Positions 8,137 through 22,362 of a stretch of 64,000 bases of DNA are shown here, in pieces; the first letter of the stretch is position 1, and each line of letters opens with the position of its first letter. The stretch spans positions 3,410,001-3,474,000 of the forward strand of contig NZ_CP135079.1 of the NCBI RefSeq assembly GCF_032121415.1. The letters run 5' to 3'. The notes beneath the pieces were generated by a model, which made no database searches, was not told the DNA's origin, and saw only the letters and a list, made by a program, of their open reading frames with translations. The translations under genes were made by a program, and so were the position numbers. Origin of the DNA: Streptomyces parvus. Its GTDB lineage: Bacteria > Actinomycetota > Actinomycetes > Streptomycetales > Streptomycetaceae.

Positions 8137-9465
8137 TTACCAGCCCTGCGCCGGCGGCTGGTGGCCCCCACCGCCCGGGTGACCGGCGGCCGAAGCGCGG
8201 CGGCGGGCCAGCAGCGTCCAGGCGCCCAGACCGAGCACCAGCACCGACCCGGTGCCGATCCCGGCCGCGGCGACCACGGTCATCGGGCCGCTCTTCGCCG
8301 CCTGCTCGGCGTTCTGCCCCTTCCGGGCCACTTCCCGGTCGTGGTCGGTGACGCCGAAGACCCCGGCGTCGCCCTCGTACGGGGATTCCTCGGCCTGGTT
8401 CTTCACCTGGACCGCCAGCTCGAACGGGATCGGCTCGGCGCCGTAGGAGTCCTTCAGCTTCGGGCTGAGGGAGACCGACAGGTAGTACCAGCCCGCGAAG
8501 CGCATGGCGCTGACCTGGGACGAGGAGTCGAACCGGTTGCGGTAGGCCACCGGCGGCAGGGGCCGCAGGGAGGCGGACGCGGGGCCGCCGGAGTACGAGA
8601 GGGTGGCGTCGGAGACCAGCCCCTGGGCGGGGTTGGCCAGCGACAGCGTGAGCGCGCTGCCCACGAAGTCCTTGGTGGCGCCGGTGCTGTTGGAGAGCCC
8701 GGCGGTGGCGTGGATCTGCTGGCCCCAGTCGACCGGCACCCGGTAGAAACGGGTCTGCCCCGGGGCGACCGTGTCCTGCCAGCGGCCGCTCTCCAGGCTG
8801 GTGGCCTCGGAGAACCCGGCCCCGCCGGACCGCTTCTGCTGCTTCCCCGTCAGCGGCTTCGCCGAGGCGGAGGGCCAGCTCTCGGGGGCCTCGGTCGGCA
8901 TGGACGTACCGCTCTTGAGCTTCGGCTCCTGGAGGAAGCGCAGTTCCAGGTCCCAGGCCTCCGGGCTGGAGGTGGCCTCGCTCTCGCGCTCGACGAGGAC
9001 GTCGTACGGGCCGCCCTCCTGGCAGATGCTGCCGCCCTCCTCGACGGTCCGGGAGGCGTACGCGGTGATGGGACGGCCGTACGCGCCGGAGCCGAAGGTC
9101 GCCTGCCCCGAGCCGCACTGGGTGTCGTCGGTCTCCCGGAGGCTGACGGTGATGCCGTCGCCGTAGGCGACCGCGCCGCCGTCGCCGGGCACCGCGACCG
9201 CCGAGACGTAGGCGGCGGAGACATCGTCCAGCGTGACCCGGTAGTAGAGCTTCTCGCCCGGCTTGATCATGCTGCGGTACGGGACGCCCTCGTCCAGCGT
9301 GGACGCCTCGACGTTGGTCACCGCGCCCTGCACGTTCTTCGCGTCGGGGTCGAACGCGTACACCCCGGGGGCCGCCGCGTGCGCCTGCGACGGCAGGACC
9401 ACCGCCGCGCACATCGCCGCGAGTGCCGCGGCCGTCACCCGGCCCCTGTTGCGCTGCCTGTTCAC
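8137..9465 (-). CDS. Secreted, membrane-anchored protein of unknown function
   Basis: A protein of 442 aa. It has a signal peptide (about residues 1-31, ending PSQAHA), a large extracellular region of two similar beta-rich parts, each opening with a phrase about production of a 'YYRV' or 'FYRVPVD' strand, and a C-terminal membrane helix (VVAAAGIGTGSVLVLGLGAW) followed by RRR. I do not recognise a catalytic motif. The GTG start at 9465 overlaps the stop of the upstream VWA remnant (GTGA), the mark of a coupled two-gene operon. That partner is decayed, so this protein may have lost its mate or work alone. Confidence 0.8.
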   Translation of the reverse strand: MNRQRNRGRVTAAALAAMCAAVVLPSQAHAAAPGVYAFDPDAKNVQGAVTNVEASTLDEGVPYRSMIKPGEKLYYRVTLDDVSAAYVSAVAVPGDGGAVAYGDGITVSLRETDDTQCGSGQATFGSGAYGRPITAYASRTVEEGGSICQEGGPYDVLVERESEATSSPEAWDLELRFLQEPKLKSGTSMPTEAPESWPSASAKPLTGKQQKRSGGAGFSEATSLESGRWQDTVAPGQTRFYRVPVDWGQQIHATAGLSNSTGATKDFVGSALTLSLANPAQGLVSDATLSYSGGPASASLRPLPPVAYRNRFDSSSQVSAMRFAGWYYLSVSLSPKLKDSYGAEPIPFELAVQVKNQAEESPYEGDAGVFGVTDHDREVARKGQNAEQAAKSGPMTVVAAAGIGTGSVLVLGLGAWTLLARRRASAAGHPGGGGHQPPAQGW

Positions 9466-10075
9466 GCGCTTCCCCTCGTCGTCCTCACCCACCGGTACCC
9501 CTCGGCCGCTCCGCCGCGGCGGCTACTGCTGCCGCGCCTGTTGCCGCTGCGGCGACGGACGAGGAGGAACCCTTCCGCCGCGACGACCAGGGCACCCGCC
9601 CCGGCAGCGGCCGCGATGCCGGTCCATCCTGCCCCGCCCGCACCGCCGCTGTCTGCGGCCGCAGCCGTATTACCCTTCTTGCCCTCGTTCCTCCCCTCGC
9701 CCTCCCGGCGCGATCCGAGCGCGTCGAAGTCGGCTCCGTCGTACCGCGTTTGACCCGGCCCGCCCTCCAACTGCTCACGTGCGGCGCCCTTTACCCGGCG
9801 CCGACCGTGTCGATCGCGGCCCGACGCCGAAGCGGGCGAGCTGATCGGCGACCCGACAGGGCTCCGGCGTACCGCAGTTGTCCTCGCCGTCCGAGATCAA
9901 CAGGGTCATGCGCGTACCGGTCGCACCGACGGCGGGCACGGGCAGGTCCCGGGCGGCCTTCCGCAGGGACAGCCCGATGGGGGTGACGCTCTTGGCCGAA
10001 CCCGTCCACGGCCCATCACCCGCTGCCCCCTCAACCAGGAAGCCCGAACCCGTCAGCCTCTTTGCTTCAGCAAGC
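9462..10075 (-). pseudogene. Decayed VWA-domain membrane protein gene
   Basis: Three reading frames must be joined to follow one protein. Frame one gives GLSLRKAARDLP...MTLLISDGEDNCGTPEPC...LARFGVG, a typical C-terminal half of a von Willebrand A domain. Frame two continues IDTVGAG, and frame three VKGAAREQLE, then jumps to a Gly/Ala-rich linker, a membrane helix (TGIAAAAGAGALVVAAEGFLLV) and a basic tail. The N-terminal half and signal peptide are missing, with a stop codon near 10074, and a stretch after REQLE seems deleted. At least two frameshifts are needed. The stop still overlaps the next gene's GTG, so the operon structure survives. Confidence 0.8.
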
Positions 10076-10132
10076 TACTGATTCGCTTGAGTGAACTCGC
10101 GGGCGGGGCGTCACGGTCCCGCACCAACGAAA

Positions 10133-10195
10133 GGGGCCGACGCGTCGGCGTCGGCCCCGGACAGCACGAAGCCCCGGCCGCTCAGCGACCGGGGC
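10133..10195. terminator. Two hairpins between DLW-39 and the VWA remnant
   Basis: GGGGCCGACGC (10133-10143) pairs with GCGTCGGCCCC (10148-10158), and GCCCCGG (10171-10177) pairs with CCGGGGC (10189-10195). They lie just downstream of the DLW-39 gene on the minus strand and probably end its transcript. The remaining DNA from 10076 to 10132 shows nothing I can identify. Confidence 0.65.
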
Positions 10196-10215
10196 CCGTA
10201 GCAGACTGTGTCGTC

Positions 10216-10350
10216 TCACACACCCGAACCTGCGGGCACGGAGTCGGTCGCCTCCGTCCACAGATCCTGCTCGGCGCGATCCGCCTGGATCTGGCGGTAC
10301 ACGAGGAGCCCGCCGATGGCGGCCAGTGCGACCAGGAGAAGCTTCTTCAC
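10216..10350 (-). CDS. DLW-39 family small membrane protein
   Basis: A 44-aa protein: basic start VKKLLL, one membrane helix (LLLVALAAIGGLLVY), then RQIQADRAEQDLWTEATD. The DLW motif and short length define this actinobacterial family, which is conserved near gyrA and tRNA-Ile; its function is unknown. The start is GTG at 10350 with GAGG upstream. Confidence 0.9.
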   Translation of the reverse strand: MKKLLLVALAAIGGLLVYRQIQADRAEQDLWTEATDSVPAGSGV

Positions 10351-10640
10351 CGCGCGACCTCGTCTTTCCTTGGCGTAAGGGCCTTATGTCGCCGACTATA
10401 CACACCGGCCGATACCGATCGGTGACCTGCCCGGACCCCTGTGACACCCCCTCCACAGCGTCCGAACGACCTCCCGACACCCCCTCCTCACCGCCCGCGA
10501 GGACCTGTCCAGCCCGGTTGCACCATACGAGTGGTGTTAATCCGAAGATCGGCGCAGAGCGGGCGTCGCTCCCCGAAATCGCGGCCGGGATCCACATGAT
10601 CGGAGAAGTCAGCAACCGGACCGTCCGAAAGCGAGGGGCC

Positions 10641-11018
10641 ATGAGCACCTTCCAGCCCAAGAACCTCTGGACCGCCTTCATCACCGCCTTCTTCGCCCTC
10701 CTGGCGTCGCTGGGCCTCGCCACCGCCGCGGCGAGCACCGCGAACGCCACGAACGCCGCAGCGCAGCCGAGCACCACGACCCACGAGCACACGGGTGCCA
10801 CCGCGGCAACCCCGATCGCTCCCTCGGTCCGATGGACCCTTCCGCGTGACCGGGCCCTCCCGCCCACGATGAAGCAGCGCATCCGAGCCGAGGCCCACGG
10901 CTCCTCCCCGGCCACCCGCCACCTGTCGCTCGACCCCGCGGAGACCGCCCGCACGACCGCTCTGAGCGGCTCCCACCACGCAGCCCCGGAAGGCGGCTCC
11001 CCGGTCCCGCCCCCCTGA
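10641..11018 (+). CDS. Small exported or membrane protein of unknown function
   Basis: A 125-aa protein starting MSTFQPKNLWTAFITAFF. An N-terminal hydrophobic segment (about 10-30) ending in an alanine-rich stretch looks like a signal peptide or anchor, and the remainder is low-complexity, rich in Thr, Ala, Pro and Arg. The opening resembles a Streptomyces family I recall as DUF6344, but that is weak. The ATG has GAGGGGC directly upstream. It is followed by a strong hairpin. The 290 bp upstream, shared with DLW-39, hold no clear gene. Confidence 0.7.
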   Translation: MSTFQPKNLWTAFITAFFALLASLGLATAAASTANATNAAAQPSTTTHEHTGATAATPIAPSVRWTLPRDRALPPTMKQRIRAEAHGSSPATRHLSLDPAETARTTALSGSHHAAPEGGSPVPPP

Positions 11019-11041
11019 TCCCGGCGGCCCACCGCACTCCG

Positions 11042-11077
11042 GGGCCCCTGGTCCGGTTCACACCGGCCGGGGGCCTT
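11042..11077 (+). terminator. Terminator after the small exported protein gene
   Basis: A GC-rich stem built from GGCCCC...CCGGT and ACCGG...GGGGCC around TTCAC, followed by CTTT, lies about 25 bp beyond the stop. Confidence 0.75.
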
Positions 11078-11245
11078 TCCGCGTGCCCGGGCGGCCGGCC
11101 CCGGGACCGCGCCGCCGCCCGAGGAGGCCGAGGTCCCACCACGGTCCGGGCCGCGTCCGGCACTTGGCTGGAGACCATCGACGGAGGCGAGCCCGGCTGC
11201 CTCGCCCAGCCGGCCCTCGCCACTGACCGCACCCCGACAACGCGA

Positions 11246-11277
11246 AAGGCCCCCCACCGTCTCCGGTGAGGGGCCTT
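11246..11277 (-). terminator. Terminator of tRNA-Ile
   Basis: AAGGCCCCCCACCG (11246-11259) pairs with CGGTGAGGGGCCTT at 11264-11277 with one bulge or mismatch. It starts six bases past the encoded CCA of tRNA-Ile, on the same strand. Confidence 0.8.
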
Positions 11278-11282
11278 CAGTC

Positions 11283-11359
11283 TGGTGGGGCTAACAGGAT
11301 TTGAACCTGTGGCCTCATCCTTATCAGGGATGCGCTCTAACCAACTGAGCTATAGCCCC
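11283..11359 (-). tRNA. tRNA-Ile (anticodon GAT)
   Basis: A 74-nt cloverleaf plus encoded CCA (11283-11285): acceptor GGGGCTA/TAGCCCC, anticodon stem CATCC/GGATG with loop CTGATAA, T arm ACAGG-TTCAAAT-CCTGT, discriminator A. It lies directly after gyrA and DUF3566, the conserved actinobacterial position. Confidence 0.97.
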
Positions 11360-11437
11360 GCCGCGCTGTGCTGCTCCGCGCTGACTTCTGAAGATTAGCG
11401 CACGTCGGGGCCAGTCCCAAAATCGATACCCGGCGCG

Positions 11438-12148
11438 CTACTCGTCCTCGGCCAGCGTGAGCTCCACGCCGCCCACGAAGCCCGCCGACAGGTTGTAGAT
11501 GAAGGCGCCCAGCGTCGCCAGCGCCGTGGCCAGGACCACGTCGATCACGGCGATGACCGAGGTGAAGATGAGCACGCGCGGCAGCGACAGGAACGACTGC
11601 AGATCGAAGCCGTTGCTCTCGTTCGAGCCGGTCGCCTCGCTGATCGTGCCGCCGACGGTCTCGAAGACGCCCATCGCGTCCATGACCATCCACAGCACCG
11701 CCGACGCCACCACCGTGCAGATGCCCAGCGCGATCGACAGCAGGAAGCTGACCTTCATCACCGACCACGGGTCGGCCTTGGCCACCCGCAGGCGGGCCTT
11801 GCGGGTACGGGGCGTGGTCCGCGCCCCCGTGCGCGGCTTGCGCGTCGCCTGGGCGCCTCCCACACCCTGCGCTCCGCCCAGCGTGCCACCGCCCTCTCCG
11901 GGGCGCTGCTGGCCGCCCTGGGTGCCGCCGCCGGGCGCCTGGTACGCCTGGGGCGGGTGGTACGGCCCCGACGGCCCCGGTGCGGGCTCACGCTCGCCGG
12001 GCAGAGGCCCGGTCGCGTAACCCTCGTACTGGGGCTGAGGCCCTCGTGTGTCCGTCACAGTGCCCCCTTGGGAGTCCGTGGCAGGGCCACGGGCACCGTT
12101 CGCTCCAGCTCCGGAAGCGGCCGAACCGGCGCCCGTGGCTCCACTCAC
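11438..12148 (-). CDS. DUF3566 family transmembrane protein
   Basis: A protein of 236 aa. The first 120 residues are low-complexity, rich in Gly, Pro and Gln, ending in a basic stretch (TRKPRTGARTTPRTRKARLR). The DUF3566 domain follows with two membrane segments, VSFLLSIALGICTVVASAVLW and FTSVIAVIDVVLATALATLG, and ends ELTLAEDE. Function is unknown, but position right behind gyrA is conserved across actinobacteria (Rv0007 in M. tuberculosis). The GTG start lies four bases past the gyrA stop, so the two are probably co-transcribed and translationally coupled. Confidence 0.92.
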   Translation of the reverse strand: MSGATGAGSAASGAGANGARGPATDSQGGTVTDTRGPQPQYEGYATGPLPGEREPAPGPSGPYHPPQAYQAPGGGTQGGQQRPGEGGGTLGGAQGVGGAQATRKPRTGARTTPRTRKARLRVAKADPWSVMKVSFLLSIALGICTVVASAVLWMVMDAMGVFETVGGTISEATGSNESNGFDLQSFLSLPRVLIFTSVIAVIDVVLATALATLGAFIYNLSAGFVGGVELTLAEDE

Positions 12149-12152
12149 GCTC

Positions 12153-14795
<2,643 letters not shown>

Positions 14796-14842
14796 TGCTG
14801 GTCAAAGTCCTTTCGAGCTGCGGCGTGGCTGGTGCGGCCGAC

Positions 14843-17384
<2,542 letters not shown>

Positions 17385-17969
17385 TCATCCGTAGGTGTCG
17401 CCCGGGCCCTTGCTGCCGGGTGCCCGCAACGGGCCGTACCGGCGCTCCGGGCCCCCCGGCCCGACCACCTTGATCATCCTTACGGTGCCCTGCCCCAGAT
17501 CCGCGTTCAACCGGGCCACCAGCTGGGGGGCCAGCAGCCGCAGCTGCGTCGCCCACGCCGTCGAGTCGCAGCTCACGGTCAGCACCCGGGCGGCCGGATC
17601 GTCGTCGTACCGCAGGGGGAGGCAGTGCTTCGCCAGGTCGTCGCCGACGATCTGCGGCCACCGGCCCATCACCCCGCCGACCGCCGCGGGCGTCTCCCAG
17701 CCCCGCTCGGTGATCAGCCGGTTGATCGCGGAGCCCAGCGCCTGCGGGTCCCGGCCGTCCGAGCGGGCGCCCGAGCGCAGTCCGCCACCCCGCCGTGCCT
17801 GCTTCTTCTGCTGCGCCGCCGCACCCCGCGCCCGGGCCTGCTCCTTCGCGGCCCGCAACGCGACCCGGGCCAGATCGACCCCGGACACCTCGGGCGGCTT
17901 CGGGCTCCCGGCCTCCGGCATACCGCCGACCGGGCCCGCCCCGCCCGGTGCCGCGTCCCGGCCGTTCAT
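17385..17969 (-). CDS. dciA: DciA family protein (DUF721), helicase-loader type
   Basis: A protein of 194 aa. A low-complexity basic N-terminus is followed by the DUF721 domain (about 75-175): [43 protein letters not shown]. DciA is the ancestral partner of the replicative helicase DnaB in bacteria lacking DnaC or DnaI, and Streptomyces has neither, so a role in loading or activating the DnaB encoded at 58 kb is likely. Its ATG overlaps the recF stop (ATGA), indicating coupled translation. Confidence 0.9.
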   Translation of the reverse strand: MNGRDAAPGGAGPVGGMPEAGSPKPPEVSGVDLARVALRAAKEQARARGAAAQQKKQARRGGGLRSGARSDGRDPQALGSAINRLITERGWETPAAVGGVMGRWPQIVGDDLAKHCLPLRYDDDPAARVLTVSCDSTAWATQLRLLAPQLVARLNADLGQGTVRMIKVVGPGGPERRYGPLRAPGSKGPGDTYG

Positions 17970-19096
17970 ACGCGCTCCACCTCGCCCGCGGTCACCGCGT
18001 ACCGCGTCCCCGCCAGCACGCCCGGCACGTCCTCCGCGACCGCCGCCGTCACCAGCACCTGCTCCCCGGGGGCCACCAGCTCCGCCAGCCGCTCCCGGCG
18101 GCGGGCGTCCAGCTCGGCGAAGACATCGTCCAGCACCAGCACCGGCTCGTTGCCCTCGGAACGCAGCAGCTCGAAACTGGCAAGACGCAGCGCCAGCGCA
18201 TAGCTCCAGGACTCGCCGTGACTCGCGTACCCCTTGGCCGGCATCCCGCGCAGGCCCAGCAGCAGATCGTCCCGGTGCGGGCCGACCAGCGTCACGCCCC
18301 GCTCGATCTCCTGCTTCCGGACGCCCGCGAGCGCCGCGATGAGCTGTTCGTACAGCTCATCGCGGGTGCGCTCGGGACCCACGTCCTCGCCGACCGAGCT
18401 GCGGTACTCCAGCGACACCGGACCACCGCCCGGCGCGACGTCCCCGTACGCCTTGTCCGCCAGCGGCTGGAGCGCGGCGATCAGATCGAGGCGCTGCGCG
18501 AGCAGCTCGGCGCCCACCTGACCCAGGTGCTGGTCCCAGACGTCCAGGGTGGACAGATCCATCGAACGGCCACCGTGCCGCCGGGCCATCGCCGCGGATT
18601 TCAGCAGGGTGTTGCGCTGCTTGAGCACGCGTTCGTAGTCGGAGCGGACCCCGGCCATCCGGGGCGAACGCGCGGTGACCAGCTCGTCCAGGAACCTCCG
18701 CCGCTCACCGGGATCGCCCTTGACCAGCGCCAGGTCCTCCGGCGCGAAGAGCACGGTCCGCACGATGCCGAGCACATCACGCGGTCTGACCTGCGAGGAC
18801 CTGTTGATACGGGCCCGGTTCGCCCGGCCCGGGTTCAGCTCCAGCTCGACCAGCTGCGAACGCTCGCCCTGGGTCACCGCCGCCCGGATCACCGCCCGCT
18901 CCGCGCCCATGCGCACGAGCGGGGCGTCCGAGGAGACCCGGTGGCTGCCGAGGGTGGCGAGATAGCCGACGGCCTCGACGAGATTGGTCTTGCCCTGGCC
19001 GTTGGGCCCTACGAACGCGGTGATGCCCGGGTCGAGAGGGACCTCGACCCGGGCGTACGAGCGGAAGTCGGCCAGCGAGAGATGCGTGACGTGCAT
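17966..19096 (-). CDS. recF: DNA replication and repair protein RecF
   Basis: A protein of 376 aa with an ABC-type ATPase fold: Walker [10 protein letters not shown] near the N-terminus, the signature-region serine-rich segment [18 protein letters not shown], and Walker [13 protein letters not shown]. RecF binds gapped DNA and helps load RecA for recombinational repair. The ATG at 19096 has GGGAGAGGG about nine bases upstream; a GTG three codons earlier is too close to that site. It lies downstream of gnd and overlaps dciA by four bases. Confidence 0.97.
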   Translation of the reverse strand: MHVTHLSLADFRSYARVEVPLDPGITAFVGPNGQGKTNLVEAVGYLATLGSHRVSSDAPLVRMGAERAVIRAAVTQGERSQLVELELNPGRANRARINRSSQVRPRDVLGIVRTVLFAPEDLALVKGDPGERRRFLDELVTARSPRMAGVRSDYERVLKQRNTLLKSAAMARRHGGRSMDLSTLDVWDQHLGQVGAELLAQRLDLIAALQPLADKAYGDVAPGGGPVSLEYRSSVGEDVGPERTRDELYEQLIAALAGVRKQEIERGVTLVGPHRDDLLLGLRGMPAKGYASHGESWSYALALRLASFELLRSEGNEPVLVLDDVFAELDARRRERLAELVAPGEQVLVTAAVAEDVPGVLAGTRYAVTAGEVERV

Positions 19097-19203
19097 GGTG
19101 GCCACCCTCTCCCGTTGCTGTCGGTGCTTCCGCTGCGCAGGCTGTTCCGCCCCGGTGCGTTGTTACGCGGTGCGCGCCGCCGGTTCTTCGGCGGCGGGCC
19201 CGG

Positions 19204-20088
19204 TCAGTTCTCGGTCTTGGACTCGACCGCGTGGCCGCCGAACTGGTTGCGCAGCGCGGCGATCATCTTCATCTGCGGCGAGTCGTCCTGGCGCGAGGCG
19301 AACCGCGCGAACAGCGACGCCGTGATCGCGGGCAGCGGCACCGCGTTGTCGATCGCCGCCTCCACCGTCCAGCGGCCCTCGCCCGAGTCGGCGGCGAAGC
19401 CCCGGAGCTTGTCCAGGTGCTCGTCGTCGTCCAGGGCGTTGACCGCGAGGTCGAGCAGCCAGGAACGGATGACCGTGCCCTCCTGCCAGGAGCGGAAGAC
19501 CTCGCGCACATCGGTGACGGAGTCCACCTTCTCCAGCAGCTCCCAGCCCTCGGCGTAGGCCTGCATCATGGCGTACTCGATGCCGTTGTGGACCATCTTC
19601 GCGAAGTGGCCGGCGCCGACCTTGCCCGCGTGGACGGAGCCGAAGTCGCCCTCGGGCTTCAGCGCGTCGAAGACCGGCTGGACCTTCGCCACGTTCTCGG
19701 CGTCGCCGCCGTACATCAGGGCGTAGCCGTTCTCCAGGCCCCAGACACCGCCGGAGACGCCGCAGTCGACGAAGCCGATGCCCTTGATGCCCAGCTCGAC
19801 GGCGTGCTTCTCGTCGTCGGTCCAGCGCGAGTTGCCGCCGTCGACGACGACGTCGCCGGGCGAGAGCAGCTCGGCCAGCTCGTCGATCGTGGACTGGGTC
19901 GCGGCACCGGCCGGGACCATCACCCAGACGACCCGCGGGCCCTTCAGCTTGCCCACAAGCTCTTCGAGACTGTGGACATCGGTGACATCCGGGTTGCGGT
20001 CGTAACCGATGACGGTGTGGCCTGCGCGGCGGATGCGCTCGCGCATGTTGCCGCCCATCTTGCCGAGGCCGACGAGACCGAGCTCCAT
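19204..20088 (-). CDS. gnd: 6-phosphogluconate dehydrogenase, decarboxylating (short form)
   Basis: A protein of 294 aa, the short (GntZ/YqeC-like) class, which is often NAD-dependent. It has the Rossmann motif GLVGLGKMGGNM, the substrate signature VDGGNSRWTDD, GVSGGVWGLENG and the catalytic lysine context GHFAKMVHNGIEY. It oxidises 6-phosphogluconate to ribulose 5-phosphate with release of CO2. Its place between dnaN and recF is characteristic of Streptomyces. It may simply share the transcript; no functional link to replication is shown. The ATG has AAGGAATC upstream. Confidence 0.96.
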   Translation of the reverse strand: MELGLVGLGKMGGNMRERIRRAGHTVIGYDRNPDVTDVHSLEELVGKLKGPRVVWVMVPAGAATQSTIDELAELLSPGDVVVDGGNSRWTDDEKHAVELGIKGIGFVDCGVSGGVWGLENGYALMYGGDAENVAKVQPVFDALKPEGDFGSVHAGKVGAGHFAKMVHNGIEYAMMQAYAEGWELLEKVDSVTDVREVFRSWQEGTVIRSWLLDLAVNALDDDEHLDKLRGFAADSGEGRWTVEAAIDNAVPLPAITASLFARFASRQDDSPQMKMIAALRNQFGGHAVESKTEN

Positions 20089-20252
20089 CAGAGATTCCTT
20101 AAGCGTCGTGGCGATAAGCGTCGGGGCGTTTGCACCCACGACCGAGCCTACGCCCGGCCGGGGACAGCGCGGCGGGCCCGCTCCGCGCCGAGCGGGCCCG
20201 CCGGAAACTGCCGCGGAGAACATCCCCCCGATCGGGCGGGGGGGGCGGGGGA

Positions 20253-21383
20253 TCAGCCGGAGAGGCGCACCGGCATGATCAGGTACTTGTACGCGTCGTC
20301 CGCCTCGGCGTCGACGGCCGGGCGGCCGCTGAGCAGGGCGGGCTTGGTGGACGTGGTGAACGAGAGCTGGGCGACCGGGGAGTCGATCGCGCTCAGTCCG
20401 TCCAGCAGGAACGTCGGGTTGAAGGCGATCGAGATGTCGTCACCCTCCAGCACCGCGTCGACCCTCTCCACAGCCTGTGCGTCGTCGCTGGAACCGGCCT
20501 CCAGGATGAGGACGCCCTGCTCGAAGCTGAGCCGTACGGGGGTGTTGCGCTCGGCGACCAGGGCCACGCGCTTGACGGCCTCGACGAAGGGGGCCGTCTC
20601 GATCACCGCGACGGAGTTGAACTCGGTCGGGAACAGCGTGCGGTACTTCGGCAGGTCGCCTTCGAGCAGCCGCGTGGTCGTGCGGCGCCCGGCGCCCTCG
20701 AAACCGATCAGGCCCTCGCCCGCGCCGGAGCCGGAGAGCGCCAGGGTGACGGTGTCGCCGCTGGTGAGCGCCTTGGCGGTGTCCAGGAGCGTCTTGGCGG
20801 GCACGAGGGCGACGGCGGAGGCGTCCGCGTTCTCCGGCTTCCACAGGAACTCGCGGACGGCGAAGCGGTAGCGGTCGGTGGAGGCGAGGGTGACCGTGTC
20901 GCCCTCGATCTCGATCCGCACACCGGTGAGCACGGGCAGCGTGTCGTCGCGGCCGGCGGCGATGGCGACCTGGGCGGCGGCCGAGGCGAAGACCTCGCCG
21001 GGGACGGTGCCCGTGGCGGTCGGCATCTGCGGCAGCGCGGGGTACTCCTCCACAGGCAGTGTGTGGAGGGTGAAGCGGGAGGAGCCGCAGACGACCGTGG
21101 CCCGCACACCGTCGGTGGAGATCTCCACCGGGCGGTTGGGAAGGGCGCGGCAGATGTCGGCGAGCAGCCGGCCGGAGACGAGCACCGTGCCGTCCTCGTC
21201 GATCTCCGCGTCGACGGAGACCCGTGCGGAGACCTCGTAGTCGAAGCTGGAGAAGCTGAGAGCCCCGTCCTCGGCCTTCAGCAGAAGGCCCGCGAGAACG
21301 GGCGCCGGCGGACGGGCCGGGAGGCTGCGGGCCACCCAGGCCACCGCCTCCGCGAGTACATCGCGCTCCACCCGGATCTTCAC
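20253..21383 (-). CDS. dnaN: DNA polymerase III beta sliding clamp
   Basis: A protein of 376 aa, the usual clamp length, with three repeated clamp domains and the ending KYLIMPVRLSG typical of the family. The dimeric ring tethers DNA polymerase III to DNA and binds partner proteins in a groove formed partly by the C-terminal MPVRL. The GTG at 21383 follows AGGAGG by about eight bases. It is the first gene left of oriC and runs away from it. Confidence 0.99.
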   Translation of the reverse strand: MKIRVERDVLAEAVAWVARSLPARPPAPVLAGLLLKAEDGALSFSSFDYEVSARVSVDAEIDEDGTVLVSGRLLADICRALPNRPVEISTDGVRATVVCGSSRFTLHTLPVEEYPALPQMPTATGTVPGEVFASAAAQVAIAAGRDDTLPVLTGVRIEIEGDTVTLASTDRYRFAVREFLWKPENADASAVALVPAKTLLDTAKALTSGDTVTLALSGSGAGEGLIGFEGAGRRTTTRLLEGDLPKYRTLFPTEFNSVAVIETAPFVEAVKRVALVAERNTPVRLSFEQGVLILEAGSSDDAQAVERVDAVLEGDDISIAFNPTFLLDGLSAIDSPVAQLSFTTSTKPALLSGRPAVDAEADDAYKYLIMPVRLSG

Positions 21384-21554
21384 CGGAACCGCCTCCTGCT
21401 GTTGCTCGCTCGCCCTGCTGGCCTTCGTCGTCTGGACCGGAGTCCGCTGCCGAGGCGGCGGAGGCTCCGGGGTCCAGTCTGACGTACGGCACCGACAGCC
21501 GTTGCTGCTCGGGGTCAAGTCGGGCCGAGAGGTTCGCGGCGGTCGACGGTCGAG

Positions 21555-22127
21555 TTGTACACAGGCCCCACTTCGAAGCGGATTCCTGGCTAACTCTGGG
21601 TGGTAGTAGTAGTAGGCCTTGTGGATACCGTGGATAACGTCGTTTGCGCAGGTCAGCAACTGTTTTTTGTCCACCGGTCCTGTGGGTGGCGCCCGTGGAC
21701 AACCCACGCCTTCTGTGGACGGACGAAAGTTCTGCACACCCGATGCACAGGAGGGGGCCACTTCTCCCCAGACCTGTCCCCAGCTTTACCCCTGTTCCCC
21801 ACAGCCCAACCCAGCCCCTTGGTGTGACGCCTTTCACTCCGGGCGGTGAGAGCGTGTGTTGCGTTGCCGAACAGTGGACAGGGGTGTGGAGAAGCGGGGC
21901 GAAGCTGGGGACAACACCGCCCAGCCTGTGGGTCGGCGGTGGACAACCGCGACGCCTCCCTGTGGACGAAGATTCTGTCCACAGGCTGTGGATCATCCTT
22001 GACCACAAATCCCCAACCAGGTGACCTGGCCTGATGGAGTATCGGCAGCACGCCCTGTGGACGCAATATGGACAACTTCCCAGTCCCCAGGCTGTGGACG
22101 GAAGATTTCTCGTACATCTGTGGAGAA
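21555..22127. other. oriC: Chromosomal replication origin oriC
   Basis: The 979-bp dnaA-dnaN gap holds about 18 nonamers within two mismatches of the Streptomyces DnaA box TTGTCCACA. Eleven have one mismatch (starts at 21555, 21667, 21694, 21885, 21906, 21938, 21961, 21975, 21999, 22067, 22119) and seven have two (21620, 21629, 21714, 21873, 21987, 22056, 22093). Fourteen are on the minus strand; none is exact. The spacing and number match published Streptomyces origins. There is no classic AT-rich 13-mer array, although the box-dense DNA is less GC-rich than its surroundings. DnaA bound here would open DNA for DnaB loading. Confidence 0.96.
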
Positions 22128-22244
22128 GAGCCTCTGAGCTGCTCGTATTCGAACAGCAGGGGTGGGTCGGGGCGCTCGTCACGGGCTCCGGAAGCCTCAC
22201 CGAGCGCCTCGGGAAGCCCGTCGCGGACCCCGAAAACGCGAAAA

Positions 22245-22282
22245 GCGCCTGCCGCGGACCGTGGGAGGTCCGCGGCAGGCGC
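22245..22282 (-). terminator. Terminator of dnaA
   Basis: GCGCCTGCCGCGGACC (22245-22260) pairs exactly with GGTCCGCGGCAGGCGC (22267-22282). On the minus strand it lies 80 bp past the dnaA stop and is followed by TTTTCGCGTTTTCG, a good intrinsic terminator. It would keep dnaA transcription out of oriC. Confidence 0.9.
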
Positions 22283-22362
22283 CTCGGAGAAGCGCTCCAG
22301 AAGAAGCCTGGGAAGGGTTCAGGAGAAGACGGGGAGCGTTTTCGGCCGGGTGGGAGCCGGGA

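Noticed and set aside
20440..22200. A long minus-strand frame spanning oriC and part of dnaN
   Set aside because: It crosses the DnaA-box region and is out of frame with dnaN; it has no coding signature.
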